A stretch of DNA of 64,000 bases from an uncultured Clostridia bacterium (GTDB taxonomy: Bacteria > Bacillota > Clostridia > Oscillospirales > Acutalibacteraceae), in NCBI GenBank assembly GCA_947627345.1, contig CANQVS010000001.1, positions 62,001 through 126,000 of the forward strand. The letters are read 5' to 3'. The translations under genes and the position numbers were made by a program. Shown here one piece after another: positions 56,427 through 63,999 of this stretch (positions are counted from its first letter, which is position 1; every line of letters begins with the position of its first letter). A model generated the notes under the pieces. It was given only the letters and a program-made list of their open reading frames with translations. It had not been told where the DNA came from and ran no database searches.

Positions 56427-56613
56427 AGCATACACCTCAATTATTGAAGATTTAAATTGGAGCGCAACACTCTTCTTTGCCTGCAAAGAGCAGAGCTTGC
56501 GAACGATTGCAACCTGCGCAATGGAGCGTTAGCTCCTCAGACTTTCAGCAGGGATAATATCCTCCGCTGAAAGTCTGATATGGAACCCACCTAAGAGGCG
56601 GGGACATCTGCGC
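56427..56613 (-). other. Structured spacer between ntpF and ntpA
   Basis: This 187-bp gap is unusual in an otherwise tight operon. It contains a perfect 12-bp stem CAGACTTTCAGC/GCTGAAAGTCTG (56538-56549, 56566-56577) with an inner GGAT/ATCC, a small hairpin GGAGC-GTTA-GCTCC (56523-56536), a CCCGCC/GGTGGG hairpin near 56586-56602, and closing ends AGCGCA/TGCGCT. The plan resembles a 6S-like RNA: a closing stem, open middle with a side hairpin, and a terminal stem. The identity is not proved; its strand is also open. Confidence 0.45.
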
Positions 56614-56928
56614 TTAAATTATATCTGAACCGACTGCCTTTTCCACAAATGATGACAGTCGCTTTGTACCTGTGTTTTTATTTCCTTTTACACCCGGAAT
56701 AGGAATTATAGCAGGAGAAATTCTTTCCTCGTATCTTTCGCGTTCCTTCTCCGTGTGATTAAAAACTTCTTCCGTAAGATAAATAACGGAATAATTATCG
56801 CTGTCGGCAATATTTCTCAATTGATGAGAAGCCTCCTCAAAGCTGTCGCAGGGGAAAATATCAAGTCCGATTGCGGAAAATCCCTTTATGCTCTCGCTAT
56901 CGCCGATAACGGCAATATTTTTAGCCAT
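56614..56928 (-). CDS. ntpF: V-type ATP synthase subunit F
   Basis: Subunit F binds the rotor shaft D. The roughly 104-residue protein begins AKNIAVIGDSESIKGFSAIG and ends with IIPIPGVKGNKNTGTKRL-type text before FVEKAVGSD, the known pattern. ATG 56928 overlaps the end of ntpC; an in-frame GTG at 56937 is less likely. Confidence 0.9.
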   Translation of the reverse strand: MAKNIAVIGDSESIKGFSAIGLDIFPCDSFEEASHQLRNIADSDNYSVIYLTEEVFNHTEKERERYEERISPAIIPIPGVKGNKNTGTKRLSSFVEKAVGSDII

Positions 56929-57892
56929 AAATCTCACGCAACCTTTCTCTGATAATTTCTTTATCCGTTTCGGTTCTTATACCGCTTTCGATAATATGAA
57001 TAACTTTCTTTTCGGCCTCGAAACCTAAATAATAGCCGATAAGCGGTTCAGGACCTTCGCTGGCTCTTTTACAGCTTTCAACTGCAGATTTAATAAGCTT
57101 ATCATCTACAAATTTCTCAAATGAAGAAGGGGAAAGCCTGTAATTTTCTATTGCAGTTTTACAGTCGTACTCGCTGAATTTTGAAAGCTCGTCCAAAAGA
57201 TACTCGCTTCCCTTTAAAACGGCTGAAATTACACGGTCCTTTTTAAAATCATTTACATTGCAAAGAGCTTTGTTTAAAAAATCCGAGTCAACCTTAGTCT
57301 TTGAGCTTCTTATAGCAATTTTAATATTGTTATAAAATACAACTGTATTAAAATACTCTCTTAAAAATTCAGAGCCGAACTCTTTTGACAACTCCAGCAT
57401 ATGCTCCATAGCGGACCTATCAATAACAGCGTCACTTTCACGAGCGTCGGTTTTATGAGTTATAATCTCATATGCCTGTTCAGCAGACTTACTAATCCAG
57501 TCGGGGAGAAGAGTGAATTTTTTATGTTCTACCGCGTTTTTCATTATGTCGGTATCAATTGTACAGGGCTTTAGAAAAAGTTCCTCGCGTTTTCTTCCCG
57601 ACATAATACCTTTAAGAACAACCTTAAAATTATGCGCGTCGTTTTCTATAAAAAACGGATTGAATATACTGAGATCTGGGGTTATGCTTTCTAAATATTT
57701 CCAGACCTCATTTGTATGGCTTTTTAAAATTTCGTCAACTGTTTCACCGTCGCCATAGCCCTTATCGCTTAAATAACGCGCTAAATCACCTGTATTGTTA
57801 TATGATAACATCTGTTCAATATCAGATGAGTTGAGCATATTTTTTTCTTTTGCTCTTACGGAACCAACGGAAAATTCATATGATAAACCCAT
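56921..57892 (-). CDS. ntpC: V-type ATP synthase subunit C
   Basis: Subunit C joins the rotor ring to the central shaft. The 323-residue, mostly helical protein starts with SYEFSVGSVRAKEKNML and includes LARYLSDKGYG and NIKIAIRSSKTK. The C-terminus IGYYLGFEAEKKVIHIIESG is diagnostic. It overlaps ntpF by eight bases. Confidence 0.9.
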   Translation of the reverse strand: MGLSYEFSVGSVRAKEKNMLNSSDIEQMLSYNNTGDLARYLSDKGYGDGETVDEILKSHTNEVWKYLESITPDLSIFNPFFIENDAHNFKVVLKGIMSGRKREELFLKPCTIDTDIMKNAVEHKKFTLLPDWISKSAEQAYEIITHKTDARESDAVIDRSAMEHMLELSKEFGSEFLREYFNTVVFYNNIKIAIRSSKTKVDSDFLNKALCNVNDFKKDRVISAVLKGSEYLLDELSKFSEYDCKTAIENYRLSPSSFEKFVDDKLIKSAVESCKRASEGPEPLIGYYLGFEAEKKVIHIIESGIRTETDKEIIRERLREIYG

Positions 57893-57901
57893 AGAACCCT
57901 C

Positions 57902-58480
57902 CTATTTAAAAAGCTCGCGGTTTATCATATCTTCAAGTATATCGCGTTTAGACATTATAAGGGCGTCAAACGCCATATTTTCCTCTATATCACCGCTTTT
58001 TAATATAAAACCGCCAACAATATCCGCAGAATTTTTACTTACAGTTGCATTAAGTCCTGACTTTTTGATTTGCGTATCAAAATCTGACGGAAGTCTTTTT
58101 AAATCATTACTGTTTAAAAAGATAACTCCTTCTTTTCCTTTTAAGGTTTCAGCAAGCTTATATATAAATGAAAAATAATTTTTATCATCTAATTCCAATA
58201 AGTAATTTTTTATTTCATCTATAGTTTTGTCAATCTCATTTCGACGCTGTTTTAAAATTGCATTTCTGATTTCAAGCTGTGAACGGCTTTTTGACGTGTT
58301 CTTAATCTGCGTTAGTTTAACACTTGTTTTCTCAGAAACAGCTTTTGAGGATTTTTCCGCCTGTATTTCAGCTTGCGAAAGAATTTTTGAGCATTCTTCA
58401 TCTGACTTTGAAAGTATCTCATTAATTTTTTTATCGCAGTCTGCCTTAATTCGGTTTAAAATTTTTTCGCCACCGTTCAT
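57902..58480 (-). CDS. ntpE: V-type ATP synthase subunit E
   Basis: Subunit E is part of the peripheral stalk. The 192-residue protein has a long N-terminal coiled coil (NGGEKILNRIKADCDKKINE onward, rich in Lys/Glu/Ser) and a globular C-terminus with GGFILKSGDIEENMAFDAL, the conserved region near the end. ATG 58480 follows GGCGGTG; the upstream ATG of the frame (58498) is less well placed. Confidence 0.85.
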   Translation of the reverse strand: MNGGEKILNRIKADCDKKINEILSKSDEECSKILSQAEIQAEKSSKAVSEKTSVKLTQIKNTSKSRSQLEIRNAILKQRRNEIDKTIDEIKNYLLELDDKNYFSFIYKLAETLKGKEGVIFLNSNDLKRLPSDFDTQIKKSGLNATVSKNSADIVGGFILKSGDIEENMAFDALIMSKRDILEDMINRELFK

Positions 58481-58507
58481 ACAGACACCGCCTTTCATTT
58501 ATAAAGA

Positions 58508-58987
58508 TTAAATGCTTAAAGCAGGAACAGAAATAACTACAAGCAGAGATACGATAAATGAGAGCAGAGCATAAATCTCAACCAGTGTTACCGATACCAT
58601 AGCTTTAGAGAAATTCCGGTCGTCTTTAGCGCTCATCGCGATACCGGAAACTGCCGCTTTTCCCTGAGCAAATCCGGAGACCATACCGCCTATACCGATA
58701 GCAAGAGAAGCTCCTAAAAAAGCAAGTCCCTGAGCAACTGTCGGAACGGCTCCGCCTAATACACCGCAGTTAACAAGAATAAGAAATCCTACGATAAAGC
58801 CGTAAAGTCCCTGCGTACCCGGAAGAAGTGTTAAAACAAGCATTTTACCGAATTTTGAAGAATCCTCCGACAAAACACCCATAGACGCCTGAGCGGCGCC
58901 GCCAACGCCTTTTGCCGAGCCAAATCCCGCGAGCGCGGTTGCGATAGAAGCACCTACAAGCGCGAAAAACATACCATTTTCAAACAT
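58508..58987 (-). CDS. ntpK: V-type ATP synthase subunit K (rotor ring)
   Basis: The membrane rotor subunit is a 159-residue duplicated four-helix proteolipid. Residues known to bind Na+ in Enterococcus hirae NtpK seem retained: Leu55, Thr58 and Gln59 in LLPGTQGLYG, Gln108 in GFAQGKAAVSG and the essential Glu137 in LVEIYALL. The two halves share the GxGSAKGVG/GFAQGKA hairpin pattern. Spacing to ntpI is one base. Confidence 0.93.
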   Translation of the reverse strand: MFENGMFFALVGASIATALAGFGSAKGVGGAAQASMGVLSEDSSKFGKMLVLTLLPGTQGLYGFIVGFLILVNCGVLGGAVPTVAQGLAFLGASLAIGIGGMVSGFAQGKAAVSGIAMSAKDDRNFSKAMVSVTLVEIYALLSFIVSLLVVISVPALSI

Positions 58988-58988
58988 T

Positions 58989-60968
58989 TTATTTGTCCTC
59001 CTTAATTTTTATATATTTACTTTTAAGCGAAAACGGCTCAAATTCTTCTCCGCCGCCCTCGTAAAACTTACTGAACATTTCAACATATTGAAGTCTCATT
59101 GTGTGTACATATGAGCCTAAAGCGTTAAGTCCTATATTTATTGCGTGACCTATAATAAGAATAATAACCATTATTACACTGCCTGCAATGTTTGTTCCGA
59201 ACATTGTGGCGAGCATATTGAACACCTGCGCCATAACGCCGGTAGTAAGTCCTAAAGCCAAAAGTCTTGAATAGCTTAAAAGGTCGCTTATATAGCTTGT
59301 TATATCATAAAGAGATGCCAAACCTCCGATAACCTTTCCAAAACCTTTTTTACTTCTGCCTTGAGTAAGAACAAGTCCTACAGCGCAAGCGATAGCAATT
59401 CCTGCGCCGATGTAGAGAAACAGCGGTCCGACAGCAATTCCTACTGCCAGAACAGCAAGGCCCAAAAGCAAAAGCATCCATAATCCCGTATCCAAAAACG
59501 CTCCGCCGTAATCTTTCTGTTTTAAACATATGTAGAATTTACATCCCATTCCGACAAGTATATGCACAAGTCCGAACGCAATTGAAATAACCATCAGCAT
59601 AAGAGCGTCTTTCTGCGGGTCAAGCGTAGGCCACGGCAAAATATCCGTCATTGTAATATTTGCGCCTGTAAAGTGATTATAAAGCACCGCGGGAGCGTCT
59701 CCGAATATACTGCCGAATATAAGCCCCCATACAAATGTGGAAATTCCGCAGTATTGGAATAGCTTTAAATTCCTGCGCATATTATCGTCGGGTTTAAAAA
59801 TTTTAAGAACAAACCCGATTGCTATAACCATCAACAATCCGTAACCCGCGTCCGAAAACATCATACCAAAGAAAAAATAGAAAAAGAACGCAAGCAGCGG
59901 GGTAGGGTCAACGTCTGCGTGAGAGGGCGCGGCGTACATCGTAAGAATACCTTGTGCGGGAGCAGAAAATCGATTGTTTTTAAGCTTGACAGGCGCCTCC
60001 TCGTTGGCGTCCTCCGATTCAATATAACAGGTGGATACTCTGTTACAGAGAGCCTCAAGCTTATCTAAATCCTCCTCTGGAATGTATCCGTTAATAACAA
60101 AAACGTGTCTTGTATGTTCAAGCTCGTTTATGACGTTGTACTTATCCGCCCTGATTCTGAAATAATCCTGCGTTACCTTTATTTCATCACGCCTTGAAGC
60201 AAAAGAAATTATGTTTTCCTTTGCTTTTTCACTTTCCTCAAAAAGCTTTTTACTTTTAGCTTTTAAACGCTCCGTTTTTACTTTTGGAGTATGAGCGGTT
60301 AAAGTCATCGGCTTTGAAAATCCGAGATTTCTAAGAACGTCTTCAGCCATGGTCTTTTGAGAAACAGGCGCAAAAAGCACAATACAAGTCATTGTATCTT
60401 CCGTATGCTGTATTTCAAACTCAAATTCAAGCTTTGGATTTTCAGCGGTTATTTTTTGTGAAAGTTCATTTTCACTATATTTCATCGGTAAAGAACCGAT
60501 GAAAACAGCCGTTGACTTAGTATCACTTGTATTGATAGGAATATCCAGGTTTTTCCATACCTCAAGCTGAGAAAGCGAGGTGCTTATCCTAACCTGTTCC
60601 GAAGAATTTTCTATTATAGTTTTATTTAAGTCGTTTATTTTACGGCAAATTTCAATAATCTCACCTGATTTTGAGGCGATAACTCCTATATCGTCAGGGT
60701 CAATTTCTTTTCTGCCGTAAAAAGAAGAGAGCATACTTTTCTTTTCTCTCGAATAGTCGTCTAAAATTTTCAAAGCCTGCTCTGTAAGCGCAACGTTTCT
60801 TTCAAAAACCTGCATTTGAGAGGTGACGTCAACATTTGAAAAGCCCTTTTCATTTTTTTTAACTTTTTTAATCTGAATGAGCGCGCTGTCCTGAAGATGT
60901 TCAAGAAGTCTTTTTCTGTCCTCTCTCAGGGCGACAATGCGTACTCTTTTCATTTTTAATTTTGCCAA
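58989..60968 (-). CDS. ntpI: V-type ATP synthase subunit I
   Basis: The membrane stator subunit (a-subunit homologue) of 659 residues. The N-terminal half is cytoplasmic and coiled (MKRVRIVALREDRKRLLEHL), and the C-terminal half has seven or eight membrane helices with FFFYFFFGMMFSDAGYGLL, the conserved ion-path Arg region YSRLLALGLTTGVMAQ, and GHAINIGLNALGSYVHTMRL. The TTG start at 60968 follows GGTGAT. Confidence 0.93.
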   Translation of the reverse strand: MAKLKMKRVRIVALREDRKRLLEHLQDSALIQIKKVKKNEKGFSNVDVTSQMQVFERNVALTEQALKILDDYSREKKSMLSSFYGRKEIDPDDIGVIASKSGEIIEICRKINDLNKTIIENSSEQVRISTSLSQLEVWKNLDIPINTSDTKSTAVFIGSLPMKYSENELSQKITAENPKLEFEFEIQHTEDTMTCIVLFAPVSQKTMAEDVLRNLGFSKPMTLTAHTPKVKTERLKAKSKKLFEESEKAKENIISFASRRDEIKVTQDYFRIRADKYNVINELEHTRHVFVINGYIPEEDLDKLEALCNRVSTCYIESEDANEEAPVKLKNNRFSAPAQGILTMYAAPSHADVDPTPLLAFFFYFFFGMMFSDAGYGLLMVIAIGFVLKIFKPDDNMRRNLKLFQYCGISTFVWGLIFGSIFGDAPAVLYNHFTGANITMTDILPWPTLDPQKDALMLMVISIAFGLVHILVGMGCKFYICLKQKDYGGAFLDTGLWMLLLLGLAVLAVGIAVGPLFLYIGAGIAIACAVGLVLTQGRSKKGFGKVIGGLASLYDITSYISDLLSYSRLLALGLTTGVMAQVFNMLATMFGTNIAGSVIMVIILIIGHAINIGLNALGSYVHTMRLQYVEMFSKFYEGGGEEFEPFSLKSKYIKIKEDK

Positions 60969-60997
60969 TCAGTATCACCACACTTTTTAACAAAAGT

Positions 60998-61309
60998 TTA
61001 ATTCAACAGCATATTAACAGCAAGATTAATTACATTTTCTCTGTTTTTACTTGCGGTTTCAGAAATCAACAAGCACTTTTCGGAAGCCTCTTTCTTTGCG
61101 TTTTCAAGTTCTTTATCAGAATCCAAACGTGCCTTATCAAGCAATTCATCAGCTTCATTTAAAGCGTTATTTTCGGCTTTTTTAATAAGCTCGTCCGCGT
61201 CTTTCTTTGCTTTATCGATTTGTTCCTGCGCTTTTAAATTAGCATCATTTTCACGGGCTTTACATTCTTCTTCCGCATTATAAATAGCGTTTAAAATTTC
61301 CTTCGCCAT
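60998..61309 (-). CDS. V-type ATPase peripheral stalk subunit G/H
   Basis: The 103-residue protein is an uninterrupted Ala/Lys/Glu-rich coiled coil (EEECKARENDANLKAQEQID through ENAKKEASEKC), typical of the small stator partner of subunit E (AhaH/NtpG-like). It is the first gene of the operon, 30 bases ahead of ntpI, behind an AGAGGGATAA site. No sequence motif is specific to the family, so the call rests on position and composition. Confidence 0.75.
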   Translation of the reverse strand: MAKEILNAIYNAEEECKARENDANLKAQEQIDKAKKDADELIKKAENNALNEADELLDKARLDSDKELENAKKEASEKCLLISETASKNRENVINLAVNMLLN

Positions 61310-61375
61310 AAGTTATCCCTCTTAAAATGAATTTTTATAACTCATAAATTGCAAAATATAATTACAATATAAATA

Positions 61376-61404
61376 AATATACCATATTTTTACTAAATAA
61401 TCAA
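61376..61404 (-). promoter_or_regulatory. Sigma-A-like promoter of the V-ATPase operon
   Basis: On the minus strand TTGATT (61399-61404), 17-nt spacer, TATATT (61376-61381), giving a leader of about 60 nt. The rest of the AT-rich gap 61405-61550 shows no gene. Confidence 0.55.
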
Positions 61405-61550
61405 TGAAATTTAATAAAAACTTATTGAACAAATAATTAAAATTGAACACATTTTTCTAATAAATTTTATACTATATTTTTATAAATGAAATCTTATGAC
61501 AAAAAATTTTCAAAAATGACAAATTACATATCAATAATATTATTGCCGGT

Positions 61551-61616
61551 TTCGAATCTCGCCTATATAAAAACAGAACGCTAATGCGTTCTGTTTTTTT
61601 GGCGGAGACGGCGAGA
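61551..61616 (-). repeat. Distal copy of tRNA-Ser(CGA) 3' end, terminator and inverted T-arm
   Basis: This segment repeats 61730-61796 with one T/G change and one missing A. It contains the inverted T-arm TTCGAATCTCGCC (61551-61563), the ACAGAACGC/GCGTTCTGT hairpin (61573-61594) with a T7 flank, and TGGCGGAGACGGCGAGA (61600-61616), equal to the last 17 bases of the tRNA gene read on the plus strand. There is no complete tRNA here. Confidence 0.85.
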
Positions 61617-61638
61617 CATCATATAATAAAAAACCTCA

Positions 61639-61729
61639 ATCTCGAACCTTGTGTTCACGTTTTGTGGAAATGTTTCATCAACGCTCCTCCCTAAAAATCG
61701 TCCGCAGGACGATTTTCTTAACGGTCGGC
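61639..61729 (-). repeat. tRNA-linked structured repeat, copy 2
   Basis: The minus-strand reading aligns without gaps to 44942-45032. The stem here is AAAATCGTCC-TGC-GGACGATTTT, with CC/GG as the outer pairs, so the base pairs differ from copy 1 while pairing is kept. The segment from GAGGAGCGTTGATGAAACAT to ACACAAGGT is the same except for one base. It lies downstream of tRNA-Ser(CGA) and its terminator, in the same order as copy 1. Confidence 0.8.
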
Positions 61730-61742
61730 TTCGAATCTCGCC
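61730..61742 (+). repeat. Inverted copy of the tRNA-Ser(CGA) T-arm
   Basis: TTCGAATCTCGCC is a perfect 13-bp reverse complement of 61790-61802 in the tRNA gene. It encloses the tRNA 3' end and terminator, just as at tRNA-Ser(GGA). Confidence 0.85.
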
Positions 61743-61752
61743 TATATAAAAA

Positions 61753-61774
61753 ACAGAACGCTAAGGCGTTCTGT
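61753..61774 (-). terminator. Terminator of tRNA-Ser(CGA)
   Basis: ACAGAACGC (61753-61761) pairs with GCGTTCTGT (61766-61774). On the minus strand it starts six bases after CCA and runs into TTTTT. Confidence 0.85.
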
Positions 61775-61779
61775 TTTTT

Positions 61780-61868
61780 TGGCGGAGACGGCGAGATTCG
61801 AACTCGCGGGGGATTGCTCCCTAACTGATTTCGAGTCAGCCCCGTTATGACCACTTCGATACGTCTCC
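61780..61868 (-). tRNA. tRNA-Ser (anticodon CGA)
   Basis: Acceptor stem GGAGACG/CGTCTCC, discriminator G and encoded CCA (complement of 61780-61782). The anticodon loop CTCGAAA reads CGA and decodes UCG. A long variable arm is present and the T-arm reads GCGAGTTCGAATCTCGC. It has its own promoter and terminator. Confidence 0.94.
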
Positions 61869-61888
61869 GTATTCATATTACCAAATAG

Positions 61889-61917
61889 ATTTTACTTGTA
61901 AAATTTAGTTTTGTCAA
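61889..61917 (-). promoter_or_regulatory. Sigma-A-like promoter of tRNA-Ser(CGA)
   Basis: On the minus strand TTGACA (61912-61917), 17-nt spacer, TAAAAT (61889-61894). Confidence 0.65.
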
Positions 61918-61964
61918 GTGTTACTTTTTTGCATATTATAAATTGAACATAGGCGGTGATAAAA

Positions 61965-62396
61965 TTGGCATTTACAGATAGAGAATTGTTTGCCCGTTTA
62001 ATAATGTGTGAAGCGGGAGGCGAAGGAGAAGAGGGAATGCGGGCTGTTGCTTCCGTTATTATGAACAGAGTTAATGCGGAAAACGGCGAGTTTGCCCGTG
62101 TTTCAAACGGCGGAAATGTCCGTGCTATTATTTTACAGCCGGACCAATTTACCTGTACAGAAACTGAAAACAACACTCAAAACATATATAATATGAACCC
62201 TACGGATATTCATTATGAAATAGCTGACTGGGCCTTATCAGGAAACCGTTCTGCTTCTGTCGGTAATTCCCTGTTTTTCTTTAATCCTTATTCTTCCCAA
62301 TGTCCAAACTTTTTTCCGTCTAACATTGGAATTATATACAACAGGATAGGGAAGCATTGTTTCTATGCCCCTACCGAAGCCTACAAAGATACTTAA
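61965..62396 (+). CDS. cwlJ: Spore cortex/cell wall hydrolase, CwlJ-like
   Basis: The 143-residue protein is a lone Hydrolase_2 (SleB/CwlJ) domain with no signal peptide, like CwlJ and unlike SleB. LFARLIMCEAGGEGEEGMRAVASVIMNRV carries the catalytic Glu in two short blocks; QPDQFTC and SLFFFNPYSSQCPNF and HCFYAPTEAY match the CwlJ C-terminal half. TTG 61965 follows GGCGGTGAT; GTG 61956 lies inside it. CATATTATA just upstream resembles a sigma-K -10 box, but no clear -35 is seen. It is followed 11 bases on by a GerQ-like gene. Confidence 0.82.
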   Translation: MAFTDRELFARLIMCEAGGEGEEGMRAVASVIMNRVNAENGEFARVSNGGNVRAIILQPDQFTCTETENNTQNIYNMNPTDIHYEIADWALSGNRSASVGNSLFFFNPYSSQCPNFFPSNIGIIYNRIGKHCFYAPTEAYKDT

Positions 62397-62407
62397 CGGA
62401 GGTAATT

Positions 62408-63028
62408 ATGGCAGAAGAAAACAGACATACTGTAGCAAACAGAAATAACAGTATAGACCTTAATGATATTTACAACTTAAACAGATGTCTTGGAGGACAA
62501 TGTGTGAGTAATGTAATTCCCGCACCATTTCCCGCTCTGACTTATGAGGAATTTATTAACAGCCGTCCGCCTTATACAGACCCTCAGCGAAATCAGGCAT
62601 TACAGACAGCTACGAATGAGACTCCGTTCTCAAATTCAAGTCCTATAATGGGTGATATAGATGAAATGTATAAGCCGATTACGAGAGAAGAAAGTGAAGA
62701 ATATCCGACTCCGGCGGTAGTTAATCAAGAAATAGAAGAAGATGAAAGAAGAAATAATGCGATAACAGACAGAAGTGGAATCACTTCGGATTTATTAATT
62801 CCTACAGAGGTTACAAGAGAAAGTATTCAATATCTAAACGGTTTTATTAAAACACAAATCGGAAGAAGAGTTACGATTGACTTTCTTATCGGAAGCGATA
62901 ATCTTCAGTCAAAAACAGGCTATCTCTTAGCCGTTGCCCAAAACTATCTGCTTTTAAATGAAATGGACACCAACGATGTGACAGCCTGCGATTTATATAC
63001 GATGAAATTTATAAGATTTTATTATTAA
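62408..63028 (+). CDS. GerQ-like spore coat protein (tentative)
   Basis: The 206-residue protein starts at ATG 62408 behind CGGAGG. Its first 125 residues are low-complexity, rich in Asn, Pro, Glu and Thr. The last 75 (EVTRESIQYLNGFIKTQIGR to LYTMKFIRFYY) match the spacing of the GerQ C-terminal domain: a helix, G+xVxVxFxxG, a GxL..V..NYLLL strand pair, and a final Y..K(F/V)..FY. In B. subtilis gerQ follows cwlJ and is needed to place CwlJ in the coat. The call rests on this order plus the weak motif match. Confidence 0.55.
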   Translation: MAEENRHTVANRNNSIDLNDIYNLNRCLGGQCVSNVIPAPFPALTYEEFINSRPPYTDPQRNQALQTATNETPFSNSSPIMGDIDEMYKPITREESEEYPTPAVVNQEIEEDERRNNAITDRSGITSDLLIPTEVTRESIQYLNGFIKTQIGRRVTIDFLIGSDNLQSKTGYLLAVAQNYLLLNEMDTNDVTACDLYTMKFIRFYY

Positions 63029-63999
63029 ATTAATTCAGCTAAAATTGCGTTTGATACCAGAAATCCTTTAGGAGTAAAGGTAACTTTATTATCTGTATAA
63101 TTTATAAAACCCGATTCTTTATATAGATTAACTTTATTGAAGAAGCTTTTTGACAGCTTATGCCCGAAAGCTTCTTCAAATTTTTTAATATCAAGACCGC
63201 TTTTAAGCCTTAACTGAAGCATAATATATTCTTCTTCATTTCCTCCGTTTCCGTCATTTATGATAATATCGTTTTTAAAATCATTAATACTTCTTTCATA
63301 GTAAAATCTTTTTTTATCAATAAATGAATGTGCGGAAGGTCCGATTCCGAGATAATCTTCTAAGTTCCAATATTTTAAATTGTGTTTACTTTCAAATCCT
63401 TCTTTTGAAAAATTTGAAATTTCATATTGATTATATCCATTTTCATTCAGATATTTTACAGAGAACAAATATAAATCCGAAGTTAAATCATCATCGGGAA
63501 AATTGTAATTTTCTCTTTTTTTATAATAAACCGTGTTTTTTTCTATCTTTAAAATATAGGAGGAAATATGCTGTACGTCTGAATTTATACAAAAATCAAG
63601 TGTATTTTTAAGGCTCTCAATAGTTTGCGTCGGTATTCCAAGCATAACATCAAGCGAAATGTTATTTATACCCGATTTTCTAATCAACTCTATTGTATTT
63701 TCAACGTCTTTCAAAGAATGCAACCTTCCGAGTAATTTAAGCTCATCAGAATTTGCCGATTGAAGTCCTAAAGATATACGATTGACCCCGTATTTTTTAG
63801 CGTTATTAAAATCAAAAAATTTCCCCGAGGCCGGGTTTGCCTCCATAGTAATTTCAGAATTTTTATTCAACTTAAAGTTTTCGTTTATACATTGCAATAT
63901 TTCACAAATCAAATCAGAACCTATAACGCTTGGAGTTCCCCCGCCAAAATAAACTGTATCAACGGTTTTATTTATTTTTTTGCTCCAATATTTGATTTT
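63025..63999 (-). CDS. hemW: HemW-like radical SAM protein (coproporphyrinogen III oxidase-like), 5' truncated
   Basis: The frame continues from the right edge (63999) to the TAA at 63025; the amino-terminus with the CxxxCxxC cluster lies outside. VDTVYFGGGTPSVIGSD opens the visible part, followed by MEANPASG, NRISLGLQSANSDELKLLGRLHS and YEISNFSKEGFESKHNLKYW, all typical of HemW. HemW is a heme chaperone, not a true oxidase. The internal ATG at 63912 is not the start. It converges with the GerQ-like gene and overlaps it by four bases. Confidence 0.85.
   Translation of the reverse strand, partial: KIKYWSKKINKTVDTVYFGGGTPSVIGSDLICEILQCINENFKLNKNSEITMEANPASGKFFDFNNAKKYGVNRISLGLQSANSDELKLLGRLHSLKDVENTIELIRKSGINNISLDVMLGIPTQTIESLKNTLDFCINSDVQHISSYILKIEKNTVYYKKRENYNFPDDDLTSDLYLFSVKYLNENGYNQYEISNFSKEGFESKHNLKYWNLEDYLGIGPSAHSFIDKKRFYYERSINDFKNDIIINDGNGGNEEEYIMLQLRLKSGLDIKKFEEAFGHKLSKSFFNKVNLYKESGFINYTDNKVTFTPKGFLVSNAILAELI

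Noticed and set aside
61551-61616. Second tRNA-Ser gene
   Set aside because: Only the 3' end and terminator are repeated; there is no anticodon or D arm.
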